Of a stretch of 64,000 bases of DNA, positions 42,445-52,382 are shown one piece after another. This DNA comes from Escherichia whittamii (GTDB lineage: Bacteria; Pseudomonadota; Gammaproteobacteria; Enterobacterales; Enterobacteriaceae), in the NCBI RefSeq assembly GCF_014836715.1, contig NZ_JACSQI010000003.1:65890-129889 (forward strand). The letters are read 5' to 3'. A program made the translations under genes and the position numbers. Position 1 is the stretch's first letter. Each line of letters begins with the position of its first letter. Below the pieces are notes generated by a model. The model was not told where the DNA came from, made no database searches, and saw only the letters and a program-made list of their open reading frames with translations.

Positions 42445-42517
42445 TGTTGTACTCCGTTTTGAGTGAGTCACCCTTAACGTCAGGGCAGTTATTTCCCGAT
42501 AAAACAGGGAGCCTTAG

Positions 42518-43501
42518 TCAACGAATCTTTTTACGTAGGGTATCGAGATAAACGGCTGCCACGACAACGACTCCCATCGCAACCATTTGCCAGAACTGGG
42601 AGACGCCCATTAAATTGAGGCCATTTTTCAGGACACTCATAATGAAAGCGCCAATGATGGTGCCGCCAATAGTGCCAATACCGCCCATTAAGCTGGTTCC
42701 GCCAATCACCACCGCCGCAATCGCTTCCAGCTCATAACCCACACCTACCGTTGGCTGCCCGGAGTTCAGGCGAGATGCGAGGATGACGCCAGCAATCCCC
42801 GTTAATAAGCCACAGAAGGCATAGACGAAAATTTTCACGCGCTGAACTTTAATACCGGAAAGATGGGCGGCAACTTCATTACTGCCAACGGCATAGACGT
42901 AGCGACCGATAACGGTTTTCTTCAAAATGTACGCAGCAACAAGCGCTACTATCACGAGGTAGAAGACGGGATAAGGAAGTACATCAAACAAACGCCCCTG
43001 GGCGAGCGTTTTGAACGTCGGGTAATCGGCAAAATAGATTGCGCGCCCGTCGGTCATCACCATATTGATGCCCCTGACGGACATCATCAGACCCAACGTG
43101 GCGATAAACGGTGGAATGGTCATTTTTGTGACCAACAAACCATTCACATAGCCGCATAATCCACCTGCTAAAACACCGGCAATAATACAAACAGGCAGCG
43201 GTAGACCCAGCGTGGCGCAAATACCCACGGCGACACCAGAGAACGCCACCACCGACCCCAGTGAAAGGTCGATTCCGGCAGTAATAATGACGAAAGTTAC
43301 GCCAATAGCCATGATGCCGATTACCGACGTTTGCAGAGCAATCGTCATGATATTTTCGGTATTAAAGAAAAATGGCGAGCTAAAGCTAAAAAACAGGACA
43401 AGAATAATCAGGCTGAAAAGTGGTGCCAGGCGCATCAAGAGTTCTTTATTAATTTTTATTTTCTTATTATTGCTGTCTGAAGAGGTTACAGAGATAGTCA
43501 T
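42518..43501 (-). CDS. Sugar ABC transporter permease (RbsC-like)
   Basis: 327 residues with about eight to ten hydrophobic segments. Family marks are ITAGIDLSLGSVVAFSGV near 73-90 and GGTSLMGGIGTIGGTIIGAF near 267-286. It would dimerise in the inner membrane and work with the RbsA-like ATPase three bases upstream. The substrate, judged by the operon, is probably L-fucose or a related pentose. Confidence 0.87.
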   Translation of the reverse strand: MTISVTSSDSNNKKIKINKELLMRLAPLFSLIILVLFFSFSSPFFFNTENIMTIALQTSVIGIMAIGVTFVIITAGIDLSLGSVVAFSGVAVGICATLGLPLPVCIIAGVLAGGLCGYVNGLLVTKMTIPPFIATLGLMMSVRGINMVMTDGRAIYFADYPTFKTLAQGRLFDVLPYPVFYLVIVALVAAYILKKTVIGRYVYAVGSNEVAAHLSGIKVQRVKIFVYAFCGLLTGIAGVILASRLNSGQPTVGVGYELEAIAAVVIGGTSLMGGIGTIGGTIIGAFIMSVLKNGLNLMGVSQFWQMVAMGVVVVAAVYLDTLRKKIR

Positions 43502-43504
43502 ATT

Positions 43505-45004
43505 TTAATCCTCTAACGTCGCGTATTGCATAATTTTTTCTTGTGTGGCTTCATTCGCGCTAAGTTCACCAGTAATTCGACCACTGCGCATCACTAAAAT
43601 ACGGTCGCACATCCCTAACACTTCCGGTAATTCAGAGGAGATCATGATAATTGATTTCCCCTTAGCCACGAGGCGATTCATTAACTCATAAATTTCCAGC
43701 TTGGCGCCAACATCAATGCCGCGAGTAGGCTCATCGAAAATTAAAATATCAGTATCTTTACAGACCCAGCGCGCAATAATAATTTTCTGCTGATTTCCTC
43801 CACTTAGATTTAATGCTGCCTGTTCAAGATGTGGTGTTTTAATCCTTAACGCTTTTACCTGTTGCTCACTGGTTTGTTGGCAACGACGCGAATCGACATT
43901 ACCAAAACGATCGGAATATTCAGGATAATTTCCCAACATAATATTCCGTTCCACAGACAAGTTAAGTGCCAGACCTTCTTTTTTGCGGTCTTCCGTCAGG
44001 TAACTGATCCCTTGCTGAATAGCATCCGAAATATCCTTAATAACAGTTTCCTTACCGTTCAATTTTAGCGTTCCGCTGTCAATGGCGTCCGCACCAAAAA
44101 TCGCGCGCGCAAGCTCAGTACGGCCAGCGCCCATGAGTCCGGCAAAGCCGAGGATCTCGCCACGATAAAGCGTGAAATTAATATCGTTAAGTACGCCTTT
44201 GCGCGTCAGTCCATTCGCCTCCAGTACTGGAATCTTCTGCTGCAACGCCTCGCGGCGAGGGTAAATATTCCCTAAATCGCGACCGACCATCATGGCAATC
44301 AAATCGCTGATATTTACGCATTCATAATCCACAGTGCTGATGTACTGGCCATCACGCATTACGGTCGCACGATCGGCAATAAGCGCCAGTTCTTCAAGGC
44401 GGTGAGAAATATAAACTATTCCAGTGCCCTGCTCTTTCAATAATCGGGTAACGCGAAATAAGCTTTCAATTTCAGTTTCTGTTAACGCCGCGGTGGGTTC
44501 ATCCATAATTAATATCTTCGCGTTAACAGAAATAGCTTTAGCTATTTCCACCATTTGCTGCTGGGCAACCGTAAGATCGGCAACCAGAGTATCTGGTGAG
44601 ATTGCCAGATTTAATTTTTGCAAAATCTCAATCGTCGCCTGACGTTGCTGTTTTTCGTCCAGCCGCCAGCGATTCTTTTTACAAAACTCTCTACCAATAA
44701 AAATATTTTCTTCTACCGTGAGTTCTGGAAATAAGTTGAACTCCTGATGAATAATTGTAATACCAACGCGCTGTGCACTTAATGGATCCAAGAATGAAAC
44801 AGGTTGGTCTTCAAAAATCATTTCACCTTCGTCAGGTTGATAAACCCCCGACAAAATTTTCATTAAGGTAGATTTTCCTGCACCATTTTCCCCCAATAAT
44901 GCATGAACCTCGCCCCGACGTAGGGTAAATTGCACGTCATTAAGCGCCAACACTCCAGGAAAGCGTTTGGTGATATGCTTCATTTGCAAAAATGTTTCGG
45001 ACAT
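43505..45004 (-). CDS. Sugar ABC transporter ATP-binding protein (RbsA-like, double cassette)
   Basis: 499 residues from the ATG at 45004 (GAGGAAA ribosome binding site eight bases away; five in-frame codons to 45019 excluded). Two ABC cassettes: the first with LLGENGAGKSTLMKIL near 37-52 and LIMDEPTAAL; the second with a degenerate Walker A (GLMGAGRTELARAIFG), the signature LSGGNQQKIIIARW and LIFDEPTRGID. First gene of the minus-strand operon, divergent from fucI across 469 bases with two operator palindromes. Confidence 0.88.
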   Translation of the reverse strand: MSETFLQMKHITKRFPGVLALNDVQFTLRRGEVHALLGENGAGKSTLMKILSGVYQPDEGEMIFEDQPVSFLDPLSAQRVGITIIHQEFNLFPELTVEENIFIGREFCKKNRWRLDEKQQRQATIEILQKLNLAISPDTLVADLTVAQQQMVEIAKAISVNAKILIMDEPTAALTETEIESLFRVTRLLKEQGTGIVYISHRLEELALIADRATVMRDGQYISTVDYECVNISDLIAMMVGRDLGNIYPRREALQQKIPVLEANGLTRKGVLNDINFTLYRGEILGFAGLMGAGRTELARAIFGADAIDSGTLKLNGKETVIKDISDAIQQGISYLTEDRKKEGLALNLSVERNIMLGNYPEYSDRFGNVDSRRCQQTSEQQVKALRIKTPHLEQAALNLSGGNQQKIIIARWVCKDTDILIFDEPTRGIDVGAKLEIYELMNRLVAKGKSIIMISSELPEVLGMCDRILVMRSGRITGELSANEATQEKIMQYATLED

Positions 45005-45135
45005 TGCAGCTTTCCTCAATAATCAGAAACTGAAAATGTGAAGTACGGCATAAACGTCGCTACTAAAGCCATCTCCACTGTGATACGAATAACGTTTGAA
45101 TAGATATTTATCGCATCAATTTATTTTCCGCATTT

Positions 45136-45151
45136 GCTAACTCGAGTTAGC
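45136..45151. promoter_or_regulatory. LacI-type operator 1 (ABC-transporter side)
   Basis: Perfect palindrome GCTAACTCGAGTTAGC with the central CG typical of LacI-family operators, identical to operator 2. A possible minus-strand -10 (TAAAAT, 45175-45170) ends 18 bases before it, nearly the same geometry as at fucI. Confidence 0.8.
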
Positions 45152-45315
45152 GTCCACCTTTTAAAGGCTATTTTAGGTCTACAAATTAGCCAAATCATTT
45201 GAGGTAAAACTGTGATGCATAACCATTAAAATGTAATAACCACATGATTATTAAAAATATTGTTTTTTATCCTGGTAAATAACAATTTGACAGAGATCGA
45301 ATTTTAACCACTTCT

Positions 45316-45331
45316 CGTGAACCCACTCACA
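45316..45331. promoter_or_regulatory. CRP box at the fucI promoter
   Basis: CGTGAACCCACTCACA, one mismatch from TGTGA-N6-TCACA. Its centre (45323.5) is about 41-42 bases before the predicted start near 45365, the class II activator position. Confidence 0.7.
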
Positions 45332-45353
45332 TTTCAACAACAAAAAAGTTGTG

Positions 45354-45359
45354 TATAAA
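45354..45359 (+). promoter_or_regulatory. Predicted fucI -10 element
   Basis: TATAAA, with a start expected near 45365. No good -35 at the right spacing, as usual for a class II CRP promoter. Operator 2 follows at about +11 to +26. Confidence 0.6.
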
Positions 45360-45375
45360 AAGCCTACACACCTAA

Positions 45376-45391
45376 GCTAACTCGAGTTAGC
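45376..45391. promoter_or_regulatory. LacI-type operator 2 (fucI side)
   Basis: GCTAACTCGAGTTAGC again, exactly 240 bases from operator 1. It lies directly downstream of the predicted fucI promoter, where a bound repressor would block transcription; the pair could form a repression loop. Confidence 0.8.
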
Positions 45392-45473
45392 AATTAATGA
45401 TCAATACTACTGCTTCGGTGGTTTCCTTTCTCCGCCTTAGCAGAGCGCCAATAAAGCGAAATGAGGAATCCTG

Positions 45474-47249
45474 ATGAAAATTAACACGTTACCGAAAGTT
45501 GGCATCCGTCCGGTTATCGACGGTCGTCGCATGGGCGTGCGTGAGTCGCTTGAAGAACAAACGATGAATATGGCGAAAGCCACGGCCGCACTACTGACCG
45601 AGAAACTGCGCCATGCCTGCGGCACTCCCGTTGAATGCGTGATTTCAGATACCTGCATCGCCGGTATGGCCGAATCTGCTGCCTGCGAAGAAAAATTCAG
45701 CCGCCAGAATGTGGGGCTCACTATTACCGTAACGCCTTGCTGGTGCTACGGTAGCGAAACCATTGACATGGATCCAACGCGCCCGAAAGCCATTTGGGGA
45801 TTTAACGGTACTGAACGTCCTGGCGCCGTTTATCTGGCTGCCGCACTGGCTGCCCATAGTCAGAAAGGTCTGCCCGCGTTTTCTATTTACGGTCATGACG
45901 TACAGGATGCCGGAGATACCTTGATTCCTGACGACGTTGAAGAAAAACTGCTGCGCTTTGCCCGCGCAGGCCTGGCGGTTGCCAGTATGAAGGGCAAAAG
46001 CTACCTGTCGCTGGGCGGCATTTCAATGGGTATCGCCGGATCCATTGTTGATCATAACTTCTTTGAATCCTGGCTAGGAATGAAAGTCCAGGCGGTGGAT
46101 ATGACCGAACTGCGTCGCCGCATCGATCAGAAAATTTATGATGAAGCAGAACTGGAACTGGCGCTGGCCTGGGCCGATAAAAACTTTCGCTTTGGCGAAG
46201 ACAAAAATGCCAAACAATATCAGCGTAATGATGAGCAAAACCGCCAGATTTTACGCGAAAGCCTGCTGATGGCGATGTGTATTCGCGACATGATGCAGGG
46301 CAACAGCAAACTGGCTGATATTGGTCGTGTTGAAGAATCACTTGGCTATAACGCCATTGCCGCTGGCTTCCAGGGCCAACGTCACTGGACCGATCAATAC
46401 CCAAATGGCGACACCGCAGAAGCAATTCTTAACAGCTCTTTTGACTGGCATGGCGTGCGTCAGCCGTATGTCGTCGCGACAGAAAACGACAGCCTGAACG
46501 GCGTGGCAATGTTAATGGGTCATCAGCTTACCGGTAGCGCCCAGGTTTTCGCCGATGTTCGCACCTACTGGTCACCGGAAGCAGTAGAACGCGTCACAGG
46601 CCAAAAACTGAGTGGTCTGGCGGAACATGGCATCATCCACTTGATTAACTCGGGCTCCGCTGCACTGGATGGCTCCTGTAAACAGCGTGACAGTGAAGGT
46701 AAACCGACCATGAAGCCGCACTGGGAAATCACCCAGCAAGAGGCAGATGCTTGCCTGGCCGCCACTGAATGGTGCCCGGCAATCCATGAGTATTTCCGTG
46801 GCGGCGGCTATTCGTCGCGTTTCCTTACCGAAGGCGGCGTTCCGTTCACCATGACCCGCGTCAACATCATCAAAGGGCTTGGGCCAGTACTACAAATTGC
46901 TGAAGGCTGGAGCGTTGAGTTGCCGCAGGAAGTGCACGAAATTCTCAATAAACGTACTGATTCCACCTGGCCGACCACGTGGTTTGCACCGCGCCTCACC
47001 GGCAAAGGACCATTTAGCGACGTCTACTCGGTGATGGCTAACTGGGGGGCTAATCATGGCGTGTTAACTGTCGGTCATGTTGGCGCGGACTTTATCACCC
47101 TCGCCTCAATGCTACGTATTCCCGTTTGCATGCATAACGTCGAAGAAACCAAAGTGTATCGCCCTTCAGCCTGGGCCGCACACGGTATGGATATTGAAGG
47201 GCAGGATTATCGCGCTTGCCAGAACTACGGCCCGCTATATAAACGTTAA
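45474..47249 (+). CDS. fucI: L-fucose isomerase
   Basis: 591 residues, full length. Mn-dependent ketol isomerase that converts L-fucose to L-fuculose and also D-arabinose to D-ribulose. Family regions seen: [21 protein letters not shown] at the start (5-20), [15 protein letters not shown], and [19 protein letters not shown]. In K-12 fucP precedes it; here it is the first gene of the plus-strand arm, behind a CRP box and a LacI-type operator. It is joined to fucK by 54 bases. Confidence 0.97.
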   Translation: MKINTLPKVGIRPVIDGRRMGVRESLEEQTMNMAKATAALLTEKLRHACGTPVECVISDTCIAGMAESAACEEKFSRQNVGLTITVTPCWCYGSETIDMDPTRPKAIWGFNGTERPGAVYLAAALAAHSQKGLPAFSIYGHDVQDAGDTLIPDDVEEKLLRFARAGLAVASMKGKSYLSLGGISMGIAGSIVDHNFFESWLGMKVQAVDMTELRRRIDQKIYDEAELELALAWADKNFRFGEDKNAKQYQRNDEQNRQILRESLLMAMCIRDMMQGNSKLADIGRVEESLGYNAIAAGFQGQRHWTDQYPNGDTAEAILNSSFDWHGVRQPYVVATENDSLNGVAMLMGHQLTGSAQVFADVRTYWSPEAVERVTGQKLSGLAEHGIIHLINSGSAALDGSCKQRDSEGKPTMKPHWEITQQEADACLAATEWCPAIHEYFRGGGYSSRFLTEGGVPFTMTRVNIIKGLGPVLQIAEGWSVELPQEVHEILNKRTDSTWPTTWFAPRLTGKGPFSDVYSVMANWGANHGVLTVGHVGADFITLASMLRIPVCMHNVEETKVYRPSAWAAHGMDIEGQDYRACQNYGPLYKR

Positions 47250-47303
47250 TTGCTGGCGCCCGGTGGCGTAACGTCTACCGGGTTTATCCAAGCAGGAGCG
47301 ACT

Positions 47304-48722
47304 ATGAAACAAGACGTTATCCTGGTGCTCGACTGCGGGGCGACCAATGTCAGGGCGATCGCAGTTGATCGGCAGGGAAGAATTGTTGCCCGCGCCTCAA
47401 CACCTAATGCCAGCGATTTAGCAACGGAAAACAGTGTCTGGCACCAGTGGTCTATAGATGCCATTTTGCAGCGTTTTGCTGATTGTTGTCAGCAAATCAG
47501 CAGTGAACTGGATACTTACCAGATTCGCGGGATAACCGTAACCACCTTTGGCGTGGATGGTGCGCTGGTCGACAGGCAAGGAAATTTGCTCTATCCGATC
47601 ATTAGCTGGAAATGTCCGCGCACTGCGGCGGTAATGGAAAACATTGGACGATTCATTTCTGCGCAACAGTTACAGACCATTTCTGGCGTCGGCGCTTTCA
47701 GTTTCAACACGTTATACAAACTCGTATGGTTAAAAGAAAACCATCCACAGCTATTGCAGCAAGCGCATGCCTGGTTATTTATTTCGTCCCTGATAAATCA
47801 GCGTTTAACGGGAGCATTTACCACTGATATCACCATGGCCGGAACCAGTCAGTTGCTGGATATTCAACAGCGTCATTTCAGTCCACAAATCTTACACGCT
47901 ACCGGCATTCCACATCATCTCTTCCCGCGCCTGGTTGAAGCGGGTGAACAAATTGGCACACTACAAAACAGCGCCGCAACACAACTTGGTTTACCAACAG
48001 GTATCCCTGTGATCTCCGCAGGCCACGATACCCAGTTTGCACTTTTTGGCGCCGGTGCCGGGCAAGACGAACCCGTGCTTTCCTCCGGCACCTGGGAAAT
48101 TTTGATGGTCCGTAGCGCACAGGTTGATACGTCACTGCTTAGTCAGTATGTCGGTTCTACCTGTGAACTCGATAGCCGGGCTGGCCTGTACAATCCGGGC
48201 ATGCAGTGGCTGGCTTCGGGAGTGCTGGAATGGGTCAGAAAGCTGCTCTGGAATACAGATACTCCCTGGCAAATGCTAATTGAGGAAGCGCGCCTTATTC
48301 CACCGGGAGCGGATGGTGTGAGCATGCGGTGTGATTTGTTATCGAGCCAGAACGCCGGCTGGCAAGGCGTCACTCTCAATACGACGCGTGGGCATTTGTA
48401 TCGCGCAGCACTGGAAGGATTAACAGCACAGTTACTGCGTAATCTGGAGATGCTGGAAAAGATTGGCCACTTCAAAGCCACTGAATTGCTGCTGGTAGGC
48501 GGCGGAAGTCGTAACACGTTGTGGAACCAGATTAAAGCCACGGTACTAAATATTCCGCTAAAAGTGCTCGATGACGCTGAAACGACCGTCATAGGTGCAG
48601 CCCTGTTCGGCTGGTACGGTGTCGGAGAATTTAGCAGCCCGGAAGAGGCACGCGCGCAGATCCAGTATCAGTACCGCTACTTCTATCCACAAACGGAAGC
48701 CGAATTGATAAAGGAAGCATGA
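47304..48722 (+). CDS. fucK: L-fuculokinase
   Basis: 472 residues from the ATG at 47304 (AGGAGC ribosome binding site). FGGY kinase that makes L-fuculose 1-phosphate and D-ribulose 1-phosphate. N-terminal [16 protein letters not shown] (7-22); C-terminal [15 protein letters not shown]. One base separates its stop from fucU. It is the classical partner of FucI and FucA; the FGGY gene at 39861 is a distant relative, not a copy. Confidence 0.96.
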   Translation: MKQDVILVLDCGATNVRAIAVDRQGRIVARASTPNASDLATENSVWHQWSIDAILQRFADCCQQISSELDTYQIRGITVTTFGVDGALVDRQGNLLYPIISWKCPRTAAVMENIGRFISAQQLQTISGVGAFSFNTLYKLVWLKENHPQLLQQAHAWLFISSLINQRLTGAFTTDITMAGTSQLLDIQQRHFSPQILHATGIPHHLFPRLVEAGEQIGTLQNSAATQLGLPTGIPVISAGHDTQFALFGAGAGQDEPVLSSGTWEILMVRSAQVDTSLLSQYVGSTCELDSRAGLYNPGMQWLASGVLEWVRKLLWNTDTPWQMLIEEARLIPPGADGVSMRCDLLSSQNAGWQGVTLNTTRGHLYRAALEGLTAQLLRNLEMLEKIGHFKATELLLVGGGSRNTLWNQIKATVLNIPLKVLDDAETTVIGAALFGWYGVGEFSSPEEARAQIQYQYRYFYPQTEAELIKEA

Positions 48723-48723
48723 A

Positions 48724-49152
48724 ATGTTGAAAACGATTTCGCCGTTAATTTCTCCCGACTTGTTAAAGGTGTTGGCAGAAATGGGGCATGGTGATGAGAT
48801 TATTTTTTCCGACGCCCACTTTCCTGCCCATTCTATGGGACCACAAGTCATTCGCGCCGACGGCCTGCTGGTGAGCGACTTGCTACGGGCGATTATCCCG
48901 TTATTTGAACTGGATAGCTACGCACCGCCGCTGGTGATGATGGCGGCGGTAGACGGCGATGTTCTTGATCCAGAAGTCGAGCAACGTTATCGCGATGCGC
49001 TGTCGCTGCAAACACCCTGCCCGGAAATCACGCGTATTGACCGTTTCGCTTTTTATGAACGATCACAAAAAGCCTTTGCGATCGTAATTACAGGTGAACG
49101 TGCGAAATACGGGAATATATTGTTAAAAAAAGGGGTTACGCCCTCATCGTAA
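48724..49152 (+). CDS. fucU: L-fucose mutarotase FucU
   Basis: 142 residues. RbsD/FucU-type mutarotase that interconverts the alpha and beta anomers of L-fucose (and acts on ribose). The His/Asp-rich region [20 protein letters not shown] is near 18-37. The C-terminus reads GVTPSS, two residues beyond the GVTP end I remember for K-12; the next gene there, fucR, is missing here, so this end may mark a deletion or replacement join. Confidence 0.95.
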   Translation: MLKTISPLISPDLLKVLAEMGHGDEIIFSDAHFPAHSMGPQVIRADGLLVSDLLRAIIPLFELDSYAPPLVMMAAVDGDVLDPEVEQRYRDALSLQTPCPEITRIDRFAFYERSQKAFAIVITGERAKYGNILLKKGVTPSS

Positions 49153-49154
49153 AA

Positions 49155-49189
49155 ATTATGGCCGGAGCAGACGCCCCGGCTATGTCTTT
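49155..49189. terminator. Terminator between fucU and rlmM
   Basis: GCCGG...CCGGC stem with an AATTTTT tail on the minus strand and TATGTCTTTT on the plus strand, so it can serve both convergent genes. Confidence 0.65.
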
Positions 49190-50289
49190 TATCGTTCATC
49201 GCGACGGCCACCCACAGCAGCCCAGATACGGCGGACGTGCACCGTCACTTCTTCGCGATCGTGATACAACTGACGCGCCTGAATCTGAGCATTGATGCCA
49301 TGTTCATCAAGCTGTGCCTGAATGTACGCCAGATTGTGTGATACTTCTTCGTAGCGTTTTTTCATTGGCAGTTTGAGGTTGAAGATAGTTTCACGACACC
49401 AGCCATTAACCAGCCACTGCGCCATCAAAGCCGCGACCTTCGCCGGTTTCTCTACCATATCGCATACCATCCAGGAAATATTGCTGCGTGTCGGACGGAA
49501 TTTGAAACCGTCTTCCCGCAACCACGTCACCTGCCCGGTATCCATCAGACTTTGCGCCATCGGGCCGTTGTCGACAGAGTAAACCCACATGTTGCGCTTC
49601 ACCAGTTGGTAGGTCCAGCCGCCCGGACAAGCGCCTAAATCCACCGCCCACATCCCGTTCGCCAGGCGTTCATCCCATTCATCCGCAGGAATAAACACAT
49701 GAAATGCCTCTTCCAGTTTGAGCGTGGAACGACTTGGTGCCTCTGCCGGAAACTTCAGGCGCGGAATGCCCATATAGAACGGCGAGTTATTATTGCTCCA
49801 GGAGTAGCCGGTATAACAGCAGCCTGGTGCGATAAAGAACACATGCACAACCGGACGCTTCGGCGTTTCATAATTCGCCAGCACACCCGCCTCGCGCAAG
49901 GCAGCCCGTAGCGGTACGGTAAATTTACGGCAGAATTTCAGTAACTCTTTGCTTTCGTTGGTATCAGCGACTTCAACGCGCAACTCTCCGCCCTTCTCTA
50001 CCACACCCTGCAACATGCCAACTATTGGCGTAATACGGTCTTCCGGCGGCAAATGCTGGAGCAGTTCCCCCACCACAAACCACTGGCGGGCAAAAATTAA
50101 TGAACTAAATGGCAGTTCACGAATTAACTTATCGCCATCTTCCGCTTGATAACATTCATAAATCACATAACCCGCATTCTCTTTTACACGGGCAAAACCG
50201 AATATTTCCCGCTGACCGGCCTTATCGGTAATTTCTGCGGCGCACTCTTTTTCAAAGCCCGGACGGCACAACAATACAACCTTATTCAT
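49189..50289 (-). CDS. rlmM: 23S rRNA 2'-O-ribose C2498 methyltransferase RlmM
   Basis: 366 residues. N-terminal THUMP-like domain, then a Rossmann methyltransferase with the SAM site [16 protein letters not shown] near 222-237. Methylates the ribose of C2498 in 23S rRNA. The start overlaps the end of ygdD by eight bases. Confidence 0.96.
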   Translation of the reverse strand: MNKVVLLCRPGFEKECAAEITDKAGQREIFGFARVKENAGYVIYECYQAEDGDKLIRELPFSSLIFARQWFVVGELLQHLPPEDRITPIVGMLQGVVEKGGELRVEVADTNESKELLKFCRKFTVPLRAALREAGVLANYETPKRPVVHVFFIAPGCCYTGYSWSNNNSPFYMGIPRLKFPAEAPSRSTLKLEEAFHVFIPADEWDERLANGMWAVDLGACPGGWTYQLVKRNMWVYSVDNGPMAQSLMDTGQVTWLREDGFKFRPTRSNISWMVCDMVEKPAKVAALMAQWLVNGWCRETIFNLKLPMKKRYEEVSHNLAYIQAQLDEHGINAQIQARQLYHDREEVTVHVRRIWAAVGGRRDER

Positions 50290-50677
50290 GACTTACGCCC
50301 TTGCGCTTTAAACGGATAGCCCCAACTAACATTAACGCCCAGCCCGCGAGAAAACTCACACCGCCGACCGGAGTGACAAACGCCCACAAACGCAGATGAG
50401 ACAGCGCCAGGCAATAAAGGCTGCCGCTGAACAGCACCGTACCTAGCGCCAGAAAGACGCTACTCCAGTAAAACCAGATACTGATGCGACGTTGCATCGC
50501 CACCGCCAGACCTAAAATCGCCAGCGTATGGAACGCCTGGTATTCGAGGCCGGTCTGGATCCAGCCCATTTCAACAGCGCCCATGGTTTTACTTAAAACA
50601 TGCGCACCAAAAGCACCCAGAGCGACAAAAATGAAGCCGCTAATGGCGGCGAAAATCAGCATAAAACGGCTGGTCAT
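50282..50677 (-). CDS. ygdD: DUF423 membrane protein YgdD
   Basis: 131 residues with four hydrophobic segments. Family marks are [16 protein letters not shown] near 17-32 and [15 protein letters not shown] in the middle. Inner-membrane protein of unknown function. It lies between gcvA (18 bases) and rlmM (overlap), so the three are likely co-transcribed. Confidence 0.94.
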   Translation of the reverse strand: MTSRFMLIFAAISGFIFVALGAFGAHVLSKTMGAVEMGWIQTGLEYQAFHTLAILGLAVAMQRRISIWFYWSSVFLALGTVLFSGSLYCLALSHLRLWAFVTPVGGVSFLAGWALMLVGAIRLKRKGVSHE

Positions 50678-50695
50678 GGTCGTACCCTACATAAA

Positions 50696-51613
50696 TTATT
50701 GTTCATAACGAAAGCGAAATTTTTCTTGTTCAGCAGCGGCTTTCGCCAGGATCCATTGGCGAAAGGCGGCTATTTTACCCAGTTCTGCCTGGCTGTCATG
50801 ACATACCAGATAAAAAGCATTTTTACTGACCAGTACATCATTAAACGGGCAAACAAGGCGTCCGGCCTCGATTTCAGATTGCGCCATCACGTTATTTGCC
50901 AGCGCCACTCCCTGCCCGTGAATGGCTGCTTGTAGCACCATGGCGCTATGGCTGAAGATAGGCCCTTGCTGAACGTTGATATGAGCTAGCCCCAACTGGC
51001 GGGTATATGTCTGCCAATCTCGCCGGGACGCATCGTGTAATAAAGTATGTTTAGCCAGATCTTCCGGCGTCTTCAAGGATTTCTCACCGGTTAATAGTAA
51101 AGGCGAACACACTGGCAACAGGTATTCGGCGTAAAGCTTTTCCACCCGAAGTCCCGGCCAGTTGCCCCGGCCATAAAATATCGCCACATCGACATCATCC
51201 GCCAGTTTATCTTCCTGGCGATCGACCGCCTGGATTCGAACGTCGATTCCCGGATAAGCTGAGTTAAAGCTGGAAAGTCGCGGCACCAGCCAGTGGATGG
51301 CAAAACTGGGGAGTAAACTGACCGTCAACGCCCCCTTGGCGCTACGGGCCTGGAGTTTACGCGTCGCTTCGGTTAATTGCGAAAATATCTCTTTGATATC
51401 GAGAAAATAGCTTTGCCCTTCCTCGGTCAACAGAAGTGAACGATTACGGCGGCGGAACAGTTTTAGCCCCAGAAAATCCTCAAGGGACTTGATTTGATGA
51501 CTTACTGCGGCCTGGGTCACAAAAAGCTCTTCTGCTGCGCGCGTGAAGCTTAAATGGCGTGCGGCGGCATCAAAAACTCGTAAGGCATTTAGCGGTGGTA
51601 ATCGTTTTGACAT
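50696..51613 (-). CDS. gcvA: LysR-type regulator GcvA
   Basis: 305 residues. The N-terminal HTH (RHLSFTRAAEELFVTQAAVSHQIKSLEDFLG) and substrate domain are typical. Activates the glycine cleavage operon gcvTHP with glycine and represses it with purines via GcvR; also activates the small RNA gene gcvB, which is divergent with a 128-base gap and shares its control region. Confidence 0.97.
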   Translation of the reverse strand: MSKRLPPLNALRVFDAAARHLSFTRAAEELFVTQAAVSHQIKSLEDFLGLKLFRRRNRSLLLTEEGQSYFLDIKEIFSQLTEATRKLQARSAKGALTVSLLPSFAIHWLVPRLSSFNSAYPGIDVRIQAVDRQEDKLADDVDVAIFYGRGNWPGLRVEKLYAEYLLPVCSPLLLTGEKSLKTPEDLAKHTLLHDASRRDWQTYTRQLGLAHINVQQGPIFSHSAMVLQAAIHGQGVALANNVMAQSEIEAGRLVCPFNDVLVSKNAFYLVCHDSQAELGKIAAFRQWILAKAAAEQEKFRFRYEQ

Positions 51614-51706
51614 GGCTTTTAAACTTTGATGTTAAATGAATTTAACAATTAGATCACGGTATGTAACCTATTAGTTTTTTTTATCTGAGCCATTATAAAT
51701 TGTCCG

Positions 51707-51735
51707 TTGAGCTTCTACCAGCAAATACCTATAGT
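51707..51735 (+). promoter_or_regulatory. gcvB promoter
   Basis: TTGAGC (51707-51712), 17-base spacer, TATAGT (51730-51735), six bases before the RNA start at 51742. GcvA is the known activator. Confidence 0.8.
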
Positions 51736-51741
51736 GGCGGC

Positions 51742-51947
51742 ACTTCCTGAGCCGGAACGAAAAGTTTTATCGGAATGCGTGTTCTGGTGAACTTTTGGCT
51801 TACGGTTGTGATGTTGTGTTGTTGTGTTTGCAATTGGTCTGCGATTCAGACCATGGTAGCAAAGCTACCTTTTTTCACTTCCTGTACATTTACCCTGTCT
51901 GTCCATAGTGATTAATGTAGCACCGCCTAATTGCGGTGCTTTTTTTT
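51742..51947 (+). ncRNA. gcvB: GcvB small RNA
   Basis: 206 bases, starting ACUUCCUGAGCCGGAACG. The GU-rich seed region R1 (about 51804-51836, with UUGUGUUGUUGUGUUUGCAA) represses many amino-acid and peptide transporter mRNAs with Hfq. The terminator GCACCGC-CUAAUU-GCGGUGC plus seven U closes it at 51947. Sequence and position match the enterobacterial gcvB. Confidence 0.97.
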
Positions 51948-51963
51948 ACCCTGCGATCGTGAA

Positions 51964-52191
51964 TTACTGATCCAGCTCGACCATCTCTTTCACGTCGGTA
52001 CGGTTGATCTGCTGTTTGTTGCCATTAGCGTCTTTATAAGAAATCATACCGGTTTCATCATCCGTCATCGGCTTGCCATCGGCAACAATAGTGCGTCCAT
52101 CGTTGGTGTGCATCACATAGTTCGAACCGGAACAGGCGCTCAGGGCAAAAGTCAGCATACAGGCAGAGATAATTGCGGCAGTCTTTTTCAT
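51964..52191 (-). CDS. ygdI: Small lipoprotein YgdI (DUF903)
   Basis: 75 residues from the ATG at 52191, preceded by AAGGAGAAGAAG; the frame to 52227 is leader. Signal peptide with lipobox LSAC. The mature part has the YgdI/YgdR-type fold ([18 protein letters not shown]). Lipid-anchored envelope protein of unknown role. Confidence 0.93.
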   Translation of the reverse strand: MKKTAAIISACMLTFALSACSGSNYVMHTNDGRTIVADGKPMTDDETGMISYKDANGNKQQINRTDVKEMVELDQ

Positions 52192-52382
52192 CTTCTTCTC
52201 CTTAAAGCGATTACTAAATCTTAACAAGATTGATTAACAGGCTAAAATTAACGCCTAACACTATTCAGCATATGTTACTGACGCGGCTTCGACAGGATAT
52301 CCAGACGATTCCGAGGGTTAGCACTCACCTTGTATCAAAGTGAATTTTGCGTCACGATCGGCGAATCAAGCCGAGGAGTCTC

